From Sphingomonas montana (GTDB taxonomy: Bacteria > Pseudomonadota > Alphaproteobacteria > Sphingomonadales > Sphingomonadaceae): a DNA stretch of 64,000 bases. A program made the position numbers and the translations under genes. The stretch lies in NCBI RefSeq assembly GCF_001956315.1, contig NZ_KV887144.1, forward strand, positions 201,272 through 265,271, in the 5' to 3' direction. The notes beneath the pieces are model-generated. The model did not search any database and had not been told where the DNA came from. It saw nothing but the letters and a program-made list of their open reading frames with translations. Of the stretch, positions 8,369-17,734 are shown piece after piece (position 1 is the stretch's first letter; each line of letters opens with the position of its first letter).

Positions 8369-9184
8369 ATGCGGTATCAGGCGATGCTGCTCGGCCTGCT
8401 GGTGCTGGCCGGATGTGCCGGTGCGCCGGACCGGCCGCGCGGGTCTTCGGGCGGCTATCGTCCGGTCGCGGACCTGCCGGTCAGGATCGGGCCGCCCTAT
8501 ACGGTCCGGGGGCGGACCTATGTCCCGGTGGACGAGCGTGGATATGACGCGGTCGGCATGGCATCCTGGTATGGATCCGAATCAGGCAGCCGGACCGCGA
8601 ACGGGGAACGGTTCCGGCCGGACTGGATCGGCGGCGCGCACCGAACCTTGCCGTTGCCAAGCTATGTCGAAGTTACCGCGCTTGGCACCGGCCGTACCAT
8701 CCTGGTGCGGATCAACGATCGCGGGCCTTTTGCAGCAGACAGGATCATCGATCTGTCGCGCGGCGCGGCGCGACTGCTCGGCATCGAACGCGATGGTCGC
8801 GCCCGTGTTCGGGTCCGCCGCGTCTTCCCCGACGAGCGGGACCGTGCCGCACTCCGCGCAGGCCGACCTGCGGCTCCGCGTACCGGCCAATACACCACGC
8901 TGCTTGCGGTCCGGACCGTTCCGATCGAGGTCGATTCCGCGACCGATGCCGGCCTCTATGTGCAGGTCGCGACCCTGTCCTCCCCAGATCGTGCGGACCG
9001 GCTTGCCCGCGATCTCGGCGGTACTGTTACCCGGGCGGGGGTGCTGTTCCGCGTCCGCATCGGCCCGGTGACGCCAGATGATGCGCAACCGGCGCTGGCG
9101 CGGGTCAGGGCTGCCGGCTATCAGGATGCCAGGCTGGTCCGCGATCCCGGTCCGACACCCCAGTTCATGGAACCCGTACGATGA
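8369..9184 (+). CDS. rlpA: RlpA-family lipoprotein with SPOR domain
   Basis: Septal-ring-type lytic transglycosylase or peptidoglycan-binding lipoprotein. Residues 1-16 form a lipoprotein signal with lipobox LAGC (Cys16). The double-psi barrel spans about 62-150 and shows GMASWYG, Glu80 in TANGERF, His91 in AHRTLP and Asp117 in INDRGPF, matching catalytic RlpA. The C-terminal ~75 residues look like a SPOR repeat that binds denuded glycans at the septum. The stop overlaps the start of the carboxypeptidase gene (ATGA). Confidence 0.92.
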   Translation: MRYQAMLLGLLVLAGCAGAPDRPRGSSGGYRPVADLPVRIGPPYTVRGRTYVPVDERGYDAVGMASWYGSESGSRTANGERFRPDWIGGAHRTLPLPSYVEVTALGTGRTILVRINDRGPFAADRIIDLSRGAARLLGIERDGRARVRVRRVFPDERDRAALRAGRPAAPRTGQYTTLLAVRTVPIEVDSATDAGLYVQVATLSSPDRADRLARDLGGTVTRAGVLFRVRIGPVTPDDAQPALARVRAAGYQDARLVRDPGPTPQFMEPVR

Positions 9185-10344
9185 AGCGTCTCCTTCCCGC
9201 GATCCTGCTGCTCGGCACCGCCGGTCAGGCCGCCGCGCCGCCTTTCGACACGCCGGCACCCGTCGCGTACATGAAGGACCTGTCGTCCGGCGCCGTCCTG
9301 TACGCCAAGGATGCCGACCGCCGCATGCCGCCGGCCTCGATGGCCAAGATGATGACCGTCTATGTCGCGTTCGACCTCATCAAGAAGGGCGACCTGAAAC
9401 TGGACCGGATGGTCACCGTGCGGCCCGAGACGTGGCGGCGCTGGCACGGGCCTGAGGCCGGATCGACCATGTTCCTGTCACCGGGCGAACAGGTCAGCGT
9501 CGAAAACCTGCTGAACGGCATCGTCACGCTGTCCGGCAACGACGCTTGCGTCGTGCTGGCAGAGGCGATTTCCGGCACGGAGCCGGCGTTCGTGGCGCTG
9601 ATGAACCGCCGCGCGGCGGAACTGGGCATGCGCAATTCGCAGTTCGGGACGTCCAACGGCTGGCCCGATGCAGGCCGCACCTATGTCACCGCGAAGGATC
9701 TGGGCACGCTGGCCGAGGCGACCATCTCGAACCATCCGGACCTGTACAAGAAATTCTACAGCCGTACCTCTTTCACCTGGGGCAAGACGATGGGCGGGGG
9801 TGAGGCGATCACGCAGCAGAACCGCGATCCGCTGCTCGGCCGGGTCGACGGGGCCGATGGCCTGAAGACCGGCCACACGGAGGAGGCGGGTTACGGCTTC
9901 ACCGGATCCGCCAAGCAGGGCCCGCGCCGGCTGGTCATGGTCATCGCCGGGCTGACCTCGGCCGGACAGCGTCAGGAACAGTCGGTGTCGTTCATGAACT
10001 GGGGCTTCGGGGCATGGACGTCCAAGCCCGTCGTCCGGAAGGGCGCGCATGTCCAGGATGCCGAGGTGCAGGGCGGTGACGCGCGTAGCGTGGCGCTGGT
10101 GGCGCCCACCGATCTGGCCGTCACCGTGCCCGCCGGACTCGGTTCCGACCTGCGCACGCGCGTCGTGTATCAGGGGCCGGTCGCCGCACCGATCGCGGCG
10201 GGGCAGCACATTGCCGACCTGGTCATCAGCGGGCCTGACCTCGCACCGCAGCGCCTGCCGCTGGTGGCCGGCGCGGCGGTCGAAGAAGCGGGCTTCTTCG
10301 GGCGGATCGCGGCCGGCTTCCGCTGGTTGTTCGGGATCGCGTGA
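9181..10344 (+). CDS. Serine-type D-alanyl-D-alanine carboxypeptidase (PBP5/6 family)
   Basis: Trims the terminal D-Ala from peptidoglycan pentapeptides. Signal peptide at the start; all three active-site motifs are intact: S53-M-A-K56, S118-G-N120 and K229-T-G231. The C-terminal third (about 280-387) fits the PBP5 C-terminal beta domain and ends in a short amphipathic stretch (FRWLFGIA) suited to membrane anchoring. Overlaps both neighbours (ATGA upstream, GTGA downstream). Confidence 0.94.
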   Translation: MKRLLPAILLLGTAGQAAAPPFDTPAPVAYMKDLSSGAVLYAKDADRRMPPASMAKMMTVYVAFDLIKKGDLKLDRMVTVRPETWRRWHGPEAGSTMFLSPGEQVSVENLLNGIVTLSGNDACVVLAEAISGTEPAFVALMNRRAAELGMRNSQFGTSNGWPDAGRTYVTAKDLGTLAEATISNHPDLYKKFYSRTSFTWGKTMGGGEAITQQNRDPLLGRVDGADGLKTGHTEEAGYGFTGSAKQGPRRLVMVIAGLTSAGQRQEQSVSFMNWGFGAWTSKPVVRKGAHVQDAEVQGGDARSVALVAPTDLAVTVPAGLGSDLRTRVVYQGPVAAPIAAGQHIADLVISGPDLAPQRLPLVAGAAVEEAGFFGRIAAGFRWLFGIA

Positions 10345-10973
10345 CCACCACGCCAGGCCGTTTCCTGTCGCTGGAAGGCGGGGAGGGGGCGGGCAAGTCG
10401 ACGCAGATGCGCGCGCTGTCGGCCGCGTTGCGCGCGCGCGGTCACGACGTCGTCGAAACGCGCGAACCCGGGGGCAGCGCGGGGGCGGAGGCGATCCGTC
10501 GCCTGCTGCTCGAGGGCGCGGCCGACCGCTGGACCGCCCGGACCGAAGCGATGCTGTTCGCGGCCGCCCGGGCCGACCATGTCGCGCGCACCATCCGCCC
10601 GGCGCTCGCCGCCGGCCGATGGGTGCTGACCGACCGGTTCCTGGACAGTTCGCTCGCCTATCAGGGCGGGGCGGACAGCATCGGCGCCGACCAGATCCGC
10701 GCGCTGCACGCGATCGGGAGCGAGGGACTGTTGCCCGACCGCACCCTGCTGCTGACCCTGCCGCTGGCGGAGGCGACGGCGCGTGCGGCGGCGCGCGACG
10801 CGGGGCACAGCGACCGGTTCGGCGCACGCGATGCCGGCTATCACCAGCGCGTCGCCGATGCGTTCCTGGCGCTCGCACATGCGGCACCAGCGCGGTTCCG
10901 AATCGTGGATGCAACAGGCCCGGCCGAGCGGGTGACCGAACGGCTGCTTGCCGCGATCGACGATCCGGCATGA
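10341..10973 (+). CDS. tmk: Thymidylate kinase
   Basis: Phosphorylates dTMP to dTDP. P-loop GGEGAGKST at residues 13-21, DR motif in TDRFLDSSLAYQGG, and REPGG are all typical of Tmk; 210 aa is normal. GTG start overlaps the upstream stop. The stop overlaps the holB start; tmk-holB is a conserved pair. Confidence 0.96.
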   Translation: MTTTPGRFLSLEGGEGAGKSTQMRALSAALRARGHDVVETREPGGSAGAEAIRRLLLEGAADRWTARTEAMLFAAARADHVARTIRPALAAGRWVLTDRFLDSSLAYQGGADSIGADQIRALHAIGSEGLLPDRTLLLTLPLAEATARAAARDAGHSDRFGARDAGYHQRVADAFLALAHAAPARFRIVDATGPAERVTERLLAAIDDPA

Positions 10974-11962
10974 CGCCGATCGGCCATGACGCCAACGTCG
11001 CCGCGGTGCGCGGCGCGGCGGAAAATGGCCGGCTACACCACGCCTGGCTGCTTGCCGGGCCGGAGGGGGTGGGGAAGGGACTGTTCGCGCGGGCCGCCGC
11101 CACCTGGCTGCTGGCCGATTCCGCAGGGCCGCGTCCGGCGGGGCCGGGTTTCAGCGTCGATCCGTCCCACCGGATCGCCGCGCTGATCGCGGCGGGCAGC
11201 CACCCCGACCTGCGCATCGCCGAACGGTTGTTCCGCGACAAGACCGGCGATCATGCGCGCAACATTTCGATCGAACAGGTCCGCACGCTGAACGGCGTGT
11301 TCGCGACCACGGGCAGCATGTCGTCACGCCGGATCGCGATCATCGATTCGATCGACGATCTGGAGACGAAGGCCGCCAACGCGCTGCTCAAATCGTTGGA
11401 GGAGCCGCCGGCCGACGGGCTGTTCCTGCTCGTCACCCACGCGCCCGGCCGGTTGCTGCCCACCATCCGGTCGCGGTGCCGGCTGCTGCGTTTCGGCCCG
11501 CTGGACGATGATGCGATGGCGACTGCGCTTATCCGTGCCGCGCCGGACCTGACACCGGACGAACGGGCGGCGCTGATCCGCGCAGGGGACGGATCGCCGG
11601 GGCGCGCACTGCGGTTCGCGGGGCTCGACATCGCATCGATCGACGCGGCGCTGGACCAGCTTATCCAGAGCGGCGATCCGACGAACGCCATCCGCAATCG
11701 GTTCGCCCGCACGATGGCGACGAAGGCCGCACAACCCCGATTCGAGGCGTTCCTCGATCGCGCGCCCAGCCGGTTCGCGGCTGCCGCGCGTGGCCGCACC
11801 GGCGCGGCGCTCGAACAGGCGCTGGACGCCTGGGCACGGGTCCGGGGGGTGTCTGCCGCCGCCGTTGGCCTGTCGCTCGACCCGCAGACGACTGTGTATG
11901 AGATTGCGAGCCTTGCCGCCGGCCTTGCCCCTGCCGCCGGCTCGGTTAAGGACCGCGCATGA
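10970..11962 (+). CDS. holB: DNA polymerase III delta' subunit
   Basis: AAA+ clamp-loader subunit. Walker A-like GPEGVGKG at residues 30-37; the NALLKSLEEPPADGLFLLVT and TIRSRCR stretches are diagnostic of HolB. 330 aa. ATG overlaps the tmk stop by four bases; the stop overlaps the metG start. Sits between tmk and metG as in many alphaproteobacteria. Confidence 0.94.
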   Translation: MTPIGHDANVAAVRGAAENGRLHHAWLLAGPEGVGKGLFARAAATWLLADSAGPRPAGPGFSVDPSHRIAALIAAGSHPDLRIAERLFRDKTGDHARNISIEQVRTLNGVFATTGSMSSRRIAIIDSIDDLETKAANALLKSLEEPPADGLFLLVTHAPGRLLPTIRSRCRLLRFGPLDDDAMATALIRAAPDLTPDERAALIRAGDGSPGRALRFAGLDIASIDAALDQLIQSGDPTNAIRNRFARTMATKAAQPRFEAFLDRAPSRFAAAARGRTGAALEQALDAWARVRGVSAAAVGLSLDPQTTVYEIASLAAGLAPAAGSVKDRA

Positions 11963-13491
11963 CCGAGCCCTATTATATCACCACCGCGATCAGCTACCCC
12001 AATGGGCGGCCGCATATCGGCCACGCCTATGAGGCGATCGTGACCGACGCCATCGCGCGCTATCACCGGCTGGCCGGACGCGACGTGTATTTCCAGACCG
12101 GCACGGACGAACACGGCCTGAAGATGGATCAGGCGGCGCGCGCACGCGGCATCGCGGCCCGAACCCTGGCCGATGAAATGTCCGGCTATTTCAAGGAAAT
12201 GGCCGAGACTTTCGATATCTCCTACGATCGCTTCATCCGCACGACCGAACCCGCCCACCACCGCGCCAGCCAGGCGCTGTGGCAGGCGATGGCCGACGCC
12301 GGCGACATCTACGCCGACCGTTACGAAGGCTGGTATTCGGTGCGGGACGAAGCGTTTTACGACGAAAAGGAACTGGTCGACGATCCCGCCGGCGGCGGCA
12401 AGCTGTCGCCCGAAGGATCGCCCGTCGCCTGGACGGTGGAGGAGGGGTGGTTCTTCCGGCTCTCGGCCTATCAGGACCGGCTGATCGCCCATTATGAGGC
12501 CAACCCGCACTTCATCCTGCCCGAAAGCCGTCGCAATGAAGTGCTGGCTTTCGTGCGCGGCGGCCTGACCGACCTGTCGATCTCGCGCGCCAGTTTCGAC
12601 TGGGGCGTGCCCGTCCCGAACAGCCCGGGCCACGTCATGTATGTCTGGGTCGATGCGCTGACCAACTATCTGACCGGGGCAGGATATCCGGACGATGCCA
12701 CGCGCATGGCGCGCTGGTGGCCCGCCGACCTGCACGTGATCGGCAAGGATATCGTCCGGTTCCACGCCGTCTACTGGCCCGCTTTCCTGATGTCCGCCGG
12801 CCTGCCGCTGCCCAAGGGCGTGTTCGGTCATGGCCATGTCCTCGACCGCGGCGTGAAGATGTCGAAGTCGCTCGGCAACGTGGTCGATCCGCAGGATCTG
12901 GCGACGCGGTTCGGGGTGGATCCGGTGCGCTACTTCCTGTTGCGTGAGGTCAGTTTCGGGCAGGACGGCAGCTATGCGGCGGACGCGATCGTAACCCGTT
13001 CGAACGCCGACCTTGCCAACGGCCTCGGCAATCTGGCGCAGCGATGCCTTTCGATCATTGCCAAGAATTGCAATGGCCTGGTTCCGGAACCTATGGCGGG
13101 GTCGGAGGATCCGGACCTTGCCGGGGCAACCACCCGGGCGGCGGTCGATGCAGCGATAGCGCAACTGTCGCCCAACCGTGCGCTGGAGGCGATCTGGGAG
13201 GCGGTCGGGGACGCGAACCGCTATTTCGCTGACAACGCGCCGTGGAGCCTGCGCAAGACCGATCCAGCAGCGGCCGATACGATCCTGTATCATACGGCCG
13301 AGGCGGTCCGACGGCTGGCGATCCTGGTGCGGTGGGCGGTGCCGGGTAGTGCCGATCGGCTGCTCGATCTACTCGGGCAGGGGGCCGACGTCCGCGACTT
13401 TGCCGCGCTCGGGCTCCCGATCGTGGTCGGAACGCCGCTGCCGACGCCGGTCGGCGTGTTTCCGCGGCTGGAGGATGAAAAGGCGGGGTGA
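11959..13491 (+). CDS. metG: Methionyl-tRNA synthetase
   Basis: Class I synthetase charging tRNA-Met. HIGH motif as HIGH at residues 19-22 (PNGRPHIGHAYE) and KMSKS at 300-304. At 510 aa it lacks the C-terminal EMAP-II-like tRNA-binding domain of E. coli MetG, as is common in alphaproteobacteria. ATG overlaps the holB stop; TatD-family gene follows closely. Confidence 0.96.
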   Translation: MTEPYYITTAISYPNGRPHIGHAYEAIVTDAIARYHRLAGRDVYFQTGTDEHGLKMDQAARARGIAARTLADEMSGYFKEMAETFDISYDRFIRTTEPAHHRASQALWQAMADAGDIYADRYEGWYSVRDEAFYDEKELVDDPAGGGKLSPEGSPVAWTVEEGWFFRLSAYQDRLIAHYEANPHFILPESRRNEVLAFVRGGLTDLSISRASFDWGVPVPNSPGHVMYVWVDALTNYLTGAGYPDDATRMARWWPADLHVIGKDIVRFHAVYWPAFLMSAGLPLPKGVFGHGHVLDRGVKMSKSLGNVVDPQDLATRFGVDPVRYFLLREVSFGQDGSYAADAIVTRSNADLANGLGNLAQRCLSIIAKNCNGLVPEPMAGSEDPDLAGATTRAAVDAAIAQLSPNRALEAIWEAVGDANRYFADNAPWSLRKTDPAAADTILYHTAEAVRRLAILVRWAVPGSADRLLDLLGQGADVRDFAALGLPIVVGTPLPTPVGVFPRLEDEKAG

Positions 13492-13516
13492 CGCGGTGCG
13501 GGGCAGTCCCTATCTC

Positions 13517-14299
13517 ATGCCCATGTTTGCCGACAGCCATTGCCATCTGAATTACCCCGGCCTGGTCAAGGACCAACGTGCCGTAATCGACCGCGCCCGG
13601 GTTCGTGGCGTCACCGAAATGTTGAACATCGCGACGCGCGAGGCGGACTGGGATGCCATCGTCGCCACCGCAGACCGCGAGCCGGATGTCTGGGCATCGG
13701 TCGGCATTCATCCGCATGAAGCGGACGCGCACCCGGACGTCGATACGGCGCGGCTGATCGATGCGGCTGAACATGCGCGGGTCATCGGTATCGGCGAGAC
13801 CGGGCTGGACTATTTCTACGACCATAGTGACCGCGAACGCCAGCGACGCAGTTTCCGGGCGCACATCGCCGCGTCGCGCGAGACCGGCCTGCCGCTGATC
13901 GTCCACACCCGCGATGCGGAGGACGACACGGCCGCGATCCTAGCCGAGGAAATGGGGAGGGGGGCCTTCACCGGTGTCATTCACTGCTTCACGGCGTCTG
14001 CAGAGTTCGCGGCCAAGGCATTGGCTCTAGGACTTTATATATCCATTTCTGGTATCGTGACGTTCAAGAATGCAAAGGTGTTGCAGGCGACCGCCGCGAC
14101 CTTGCCCGGCGACCGGTTGCTGATCGAAACGGACGCACCGTTCCTTGCACCCGTACCGCATCGCGGCCGTCCGGGTGAGCCCGCGTTCGTCGCCGATACG
14201 GCCACGTTCCTGGCGGCCTTGCGCGGCGCGAGGGTCGAGCACCTTGCCCGCGAAACACGCGCGAATTTTCTGACGCTGTTCGACAAGGCCGCCGCGTGA
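13517..14299 (+). CDS. TatD-family metal-dependent hydrolase (DNase)
   Basis: Amidohydrolase-fold enzyme of the TatD/YcfH group. HxH metal motif in FADSHCHLNYPG, Glu in GIGETGLDYFYDH, His in LIVHTRDAE and GVIHCFT, and Asp in LIETDAPFLAPVPHRG are in the family order. Start uncertain: ATG 13517, ATG 13523 and GTG 13497 are in frame; 13517 is used. Stop overlaps the following MBL gene (GTGA). metG-tatD-MBL is a conserved trio in sphingomonads and relatives. Confidence 0.92.
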   Translation: MPMFADSHCHLNYPGLVKDQRAVIDRARVRGVTEMLNIATREADWDAIVATADREPDVWASVGIHPHEADAHPDVDTARLIDAAEHARVIGIGETGLDYFYDHSDRERQRRSFRAHIAASRETGLPLIVHTRDAEDDTAAILAEEMGRGAFTGVIHCFTASAEFAAKALALGLYISISGIVTFKNAKVLQATAATLPGDRLLIETDAPFLAPVPHRGRPGEPAFVADTATFLAALRGARVEHLARETRANFLTLFDKAAA

Positions 14300-15063
14300 A
14301 GCTGACGATATTGGGTTGCGGGACGTCTTCCGGCGTGCCGCGAATCGGTAACGACTGGGGCGCGTGTGACCCGATGGAACCGCTTAACCGCCGGTCGCGT
14401 GCCGCCATCCTGATCGAGAGCGCGACGACGCGGATCTTGGTCGATTCTGGGCCGGATCTTCGCGAACAACTTCTGCGTGCGGACGTCGGCACATTCGATG
14501 CGATCATCTGGACGCATGACCACGCGGACCATACGCATGGTATCGATGATCTCCGCCAGGTCTTCCACAACCGGCGATCGCCGATACCGGCCTATGCACG
14601 GCCCGATACGATGACCTCGCTCGCGCGCCGTTTCGGTTACGCGTTCGGTGGGAACTCCGGCTATCCCGCGACGTTGGCGGGTCGGGCGTTGCCCGACGTC
14701 GTCATGATCGGCGATATCGAGTTGCGGGCTACGGACCAGCCGCACGGCGGGACGAAAAGCGCCGGCCTGCGCTTCTCGCAACCGGGGGTCGCGATCGGTT
14801 ATGCCACGGATTTCAGTGATATGACCGATGACATGGCCATATTATATCAGGAACTCGATATCTGGGTCGTGGACGCCTTGCGGCGGGCACCGCATTCCAG
14901 CCATCCGACGCTTGACCAGTCGCTAGGCTGGATCGCGGACTTCGCGCCCGGTGAGGCGATCCTGACCCATATGGACCAGTCGATGGACTATCGAACCCTG
15001 GTGGCCGGTCTGCCGCCGACAGTCGTGCCGGGCCATGACGGGTTGACGCGGGTCGTCGGATGA
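14296..15063 (+). CDS. MBL-fold metallo-hydrolase (PhnP-like)
   Basis: Metallo-beta-lactamase fold with metal motif H74-x-H76-x-D78-H79 in IWTHDHADHTHGID, and further ligand candidates in the C-terminal half (ILTHMDQSMDY). It resembles PhnP-type cyclic phosphodiesterases (start MKLTILGCGTSSGVPRIG), but the substrate here is not known. 255 aa; GTG start overlaps the TatD stop. The stop overlaps the next gene. Confidence 0.88.
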   Translation: MKLTILGCGTSSGVPRIGNDWGACDPMEPLNRRSRAAILIESATTRILVDSGPDLREQLLRADVGTFDAIIWTHDHADHTHGIDDLRQVFHNRRSPIPAYARPDTMTSLARRFGYAFGGNSGYPATLAGRALPDVVMIGDIELRATDQPHGGTKSAGLRFSQPGVAIGYATDFSDMTDDMAILYQELDIWVVDALRRAPHSSHPTLDQSLGWIADFAPGEAILTHMDQSMDYRTLVAGLPPTVVPGHDGLTRVVG

Positions 15064-15665
15064 CCATGGACCAGGGCATGCATGCGGGCTATCTCGGGCT
15101 GCTGATCGTCCTGCTGCTGGCATCGCTCGGCGCGCGCAGGCTGCCGCTGGGGCGGACGATCGGGTATCTGCTGTCCTGGGCTGCCATATTTTTGGGTGCG
15201 TATCTGCTGTTCGTCAATCGCGACGCGTTCCGGCCCTTGATCGATCGGGTGGCGACGGACATCCGGCCGGCAACGCCGACGGTCGTTGGCAAGACGGTAC
15301 GGATCGCGATGTCGCCGGACGGGCATTTCTGGGTCGATGGTCGGATCGGGCAGGAGAAGATCCGTTTTCTGATCGACAGTGGCGCCACCATGACCGCACT
15401 GTCAAGCGATACCGTCCGCAAGGGCGGGCTCGAAGTCGACACGCGGCGGCCTATGATCCTGCGTACCGCGAATGGCGATATACGCGCTGACCGGGTCGTC
15501 ATCCCAACGTTGAAGATCGGCTCGATTCGCGTCGAGACGCTTGGTGCGGTAACGACTACGGGCTTTGGCGACGTCAACGTACTCGGCATGAATTTTCTCT
15601 CCGGGTTGCAGCGCTGGGGGGTCGAGGATCGCACTCTGATCCTCACACCAAAAGCCTCGACTTAA
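15060..15665 (+). CDS. Membrane-anchored retropepsin-like aspartic protease (TIGR02281-type, clan AA)
   Basis: 201 aa. Two N-terminal membrane segments (about 11-27 and 35-52) are followed by a single retropepsin-like domain with the active-site motif IDSGATMTALS (Asp106) and a glycine-containing second half (VLGMNFLSGLQRW) typical of this family. A dimer would be needed for a complete active site. The function of this bacterial family is largely unknown. ATG overlaps the MBL stop. Confidence 0.85.
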   Translation: MTMDQGMHAGYLGLLIVLLLASLGARRLPLGRTIGYLLSWAAIFLGAYLLFVNRDAFRPLIDRVATDIRPATPTVVGKTVRIAMSPDGHFWVDGRIGQEKIRFLIDSGATMTALSSDTVRKGGLEVDTRRPMILRTANGDIRADRVVIPTLKIGSIRVETLGAVTTTGFGDVNVLGMNFLSGLQRWGVEDRTLILTPKAST

Positions 15666-15666
15666 C

Positions 15667-15680
15667 ATAATATATATTAT
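15667..15680. repeat. 14-bp AT-only palindrome before mazG
   Basis: ATAATATATATTAT is a perfect palindrome in the 36-base gap before mazG, striking in this GC-rich sequence. It could act as a -10-like promoter element or a protein site, but nothing else supports a role. Confidence 0.5.
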
Positions 15681-15701
15681 CAGACTTGGATGGAGCCCGT
15701 C

Positions 15702-16427
15702 ATGTTCGGCCGGTTGGTGACGTTGATGGCCACCCTGCGCGGTCACGGTGGCTGTGACTGGGACCGTGCGCAGGATTTCGCGTCGATCGTCCCGTACACG
15801 ATCGAGGAAGCCTATGAAGTCGCGGATGCCGTCGCGCGCGACGACATGGCGGCATTGTGCGACGAACTTGGCGATCTTCAGCTTCAGGTCGTGTTCCACG
15901 CAGCGATCGCGGCGGACCGCGGTGCCTTCACGATCGACGACGTCCTGGCGGCGATCGTCGCCAAAATGGAACGACGTCATCCGCATATCTTCTTTGACGC
16001 TCCGCGCAGCGACTGGGAAAGCATCAAGGCGGCAGAACGCAGCACCGCGGACTTGCCCGGTGCGCTGGCCGGCGTGGCGCAGGCGTTGCCGGCCCTGCTC
16101 CGCGCGACCAAGCTCCAAAAGCGTGCCGCGCGGGTCGGGTTCGACTGGCCCGACCCGCGCGGCGCACGCGAAAAGATCAGCGAGGAACTTGCCGAGGTCG
16201 AGGCAGCGACCGACCCGGATCATCAGGCAGAAGAAGTCGGCGACCTGCTGTTCGCTGTGGTCAACTGGGCACGCCATCTCGGTATCGATCCGGAAGCCGC
16301 ACTGCGCAACGCCAACGGCAAGTTCGAGCGTCGGTTTGCCGCCATGGAGGCCCTGGACCCGGACTTCGTCGGGCGCAGCCTTGCGGAAAAGGAAGCGCTC
16401 TGGACCGCGGTCAAGCAGCGCGAGTGA
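15702..16427 (+). CDS. mazG: Nucleoside triphosphate pyrophosphohydrolase MazG
   Basis: Hydrolyses (d)NTPs to monophosphates. The metal-binding MazG core reads IEEAYEVADA with Glu35, Glu36 and Glu39, and CDELGDLQLQ with Glu55 and Asp58. Two MazG-like halves are visible, the second around ISEELAEVEA...EEVGDLLFAVVNWAR. ATG 15702 has GGAG six bases upstream; ATG 15690 in frame has none and would add four residues. Ends 5 bases before convergent hflX. Confidence 0.93.
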   Translation: MFGRLVTLMATLRGHGGCDWDRAQDFASIVPYTIEEAYEVADAVARDDMAALCDELGDLQLQVVFHAAIAADRGAFTIDDVLAAIVAKMERRHPHIFFDAPRSDWESIKAAERSTADLPGALAGVAQALPALLRATKLQKRAARVGFDWPDPRGAREKISEELAEVEAATDPDHQAEEVGDLLFAVVNWARHLGIDPEAALRNANGKFERRFAAMEALDPDFVGRSLAEKEALWTAVKQRE

Positions 16428-16432
16428 TCGGT

Positions 16433-17734
16433 TCAGACGTGGCGTCGCGCCTGGAACCGGTCCCATTCCATTTCCGTCATCCGCACGTCGACCAGCATCC
16501 GGTCGCCATCCGGATCGCTCGATACGACATCGCCATGCGCGTGCAGCCAAGCCAGATCCGCGCCGTCGCCCGCATCGAGATCGACGTGCCGCAACCGCGC
16601 ACCCTGCGTCAGCCGCGCCGACACGGCGTCGCGCAACTCGGCAACGCCTTCGCCCGTCAGTGCCGAAACGATCGCCACATCGTCGCGTAGCGCCGCCTCG
16701 TTCGTCGCATGCTCGACCAGCGCAGGCTCGAGTAAGTCGAACTTGTTCCAGACTTCGAAGATCGGAGCCCCCTCCTCCCCCGTTACCCCGATGTCGCGCA
16801 GCACGGTCAGGACGTCTGCCGCCTGTGCCGCGCTGTCAGGATGCGACATGTCGCGGACATGCAGGATGAGATCGGCGGCGATCACTTCCTCCAGCGTAGC
16901 CCGGAACGCTGCGACCAGCTGCGTCGGCAGGTCGGAGACGAAACCTACCGTGTCGGACAGGATGGCCTTGTCGATCCCAGGCAGCGCGATCTGCCGCATC
17001 GTGGGATCGAGCGTCGCGAACAGCAGGTCCTCCGCCATCACTGCTGCACCGGTCATCCGGTTGAAAAGCGTCGATTTGCCCGCGTTGGTATAGCCGACCA
17101 GCGCAATCGTAGGCCACGGCGCCTTCTGCCGCCGGGAGCGGTGGAGCGTACGCGTACGCGCCACCTGTTCCAGCTCGCGCTTCAACTTCGCGATCCGATC
17201 GCGGATGAGGCGACGATCCGCCTCGATCTGCGTCTCGCCGGGGCCGCCCAGAAAGCCGAAACCGCCGCGTTGCCGCTCCAGATGGGTCCAGCTACGGACA
17301 AGCCGCCCGGCCTGATAGTCGAGATGCGCGAGTTCGACCTGCAACCGTCCCTCGGCGGTCGCGGCACGTTCACCGAAGATCTCCAAAATCAGGCCCGTCC
17401 GGTCGATGACCTTCGCGGACAGGCCCTTCTCCAGATTGCGCTGCTGGATCGGCGAAAGTGCGGCATCTACGATGACCAGTTCGGCCTCCGCGATCCGCGC
17501 TGCGGTCGCCAGATTTTCGACTTGTCCCGACCCGAACAACGTAGCCGCCTTCGGTTCACGCAGCTTGATCGCGATCCGGTCGATGACCTCGATCCCGATC
17601 GCCGCGGCCAGACCTGCCGCCTCGGCGAGCCTGGCTTCCGTCGTCCGCGCGTTCTCGCCTCGCTCCGGCAGGGCGACGATCGCGCGCGCCCCCCGTGTCA
17701 CGCCATCCGCATCGGCGCGGTTGAAGACGCTCAA
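16433..17734 (-). CDS. hflX: Ribosome-associated GTPase HflX
   Basis: GTPase that splits stalled or idle ribosomes. N-terminal HflX domain (about 15-200, with [10 protein letters not shown] and SPIQQRNLE), then the G domain: P-loop GYTNAGKST at 214-222 and G3 in [11 protein letters not shown]. 433 aa. The open frame offers no ATG near its start; the best fit is TTG at 17734 overlapping the hfq stop (TTGA). Last gene of the dusB-ntr-hfq operon. Confidence 0.94.
   Translation of the reverse strand: MSVFNRADADGVTRGARAIVALPERGENARTTEARLAEAAGLAAAIGIEVIDRIAIKLREPKAATLFGSGQVENLATAARIAEAELVIVDAALSPIQQRNLEKGLSAKVIDRTGLILEIFGERAATAEGRLQVELAHLDYQAGRLVRSWTHLERQRGGFGFLGGPGETQIEADRRLIRDRIAKLKRELEQVARTRTLHRSRRQKAPWPTIALVGYTNAGKSTLFNRMTGAAVMAEDLLFATLDPTMRQIALPGIDKAILSDTVGFVSDLPTQLVAAFRATLEEVIAADLILHVRDMSHPDSAAQAADVLTVLRDIGVTGEEGAPIFEVWNKFDLLEPALVEHATNEAALRDDVAIVSALTGEGVAELRDAVSARLTQGARLRHVDLDAGDGADLAWLHAHGDVVSSDPDGDRMLVDVRMTEMEWDRFQARRHV

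Noticed and set aside
9478-11241. 587-codon minus-strand open frame
   Set aside because: Lies opposite carboxypeptidase, tmk and holB, all with intact motifs; low-complexity basic translation.
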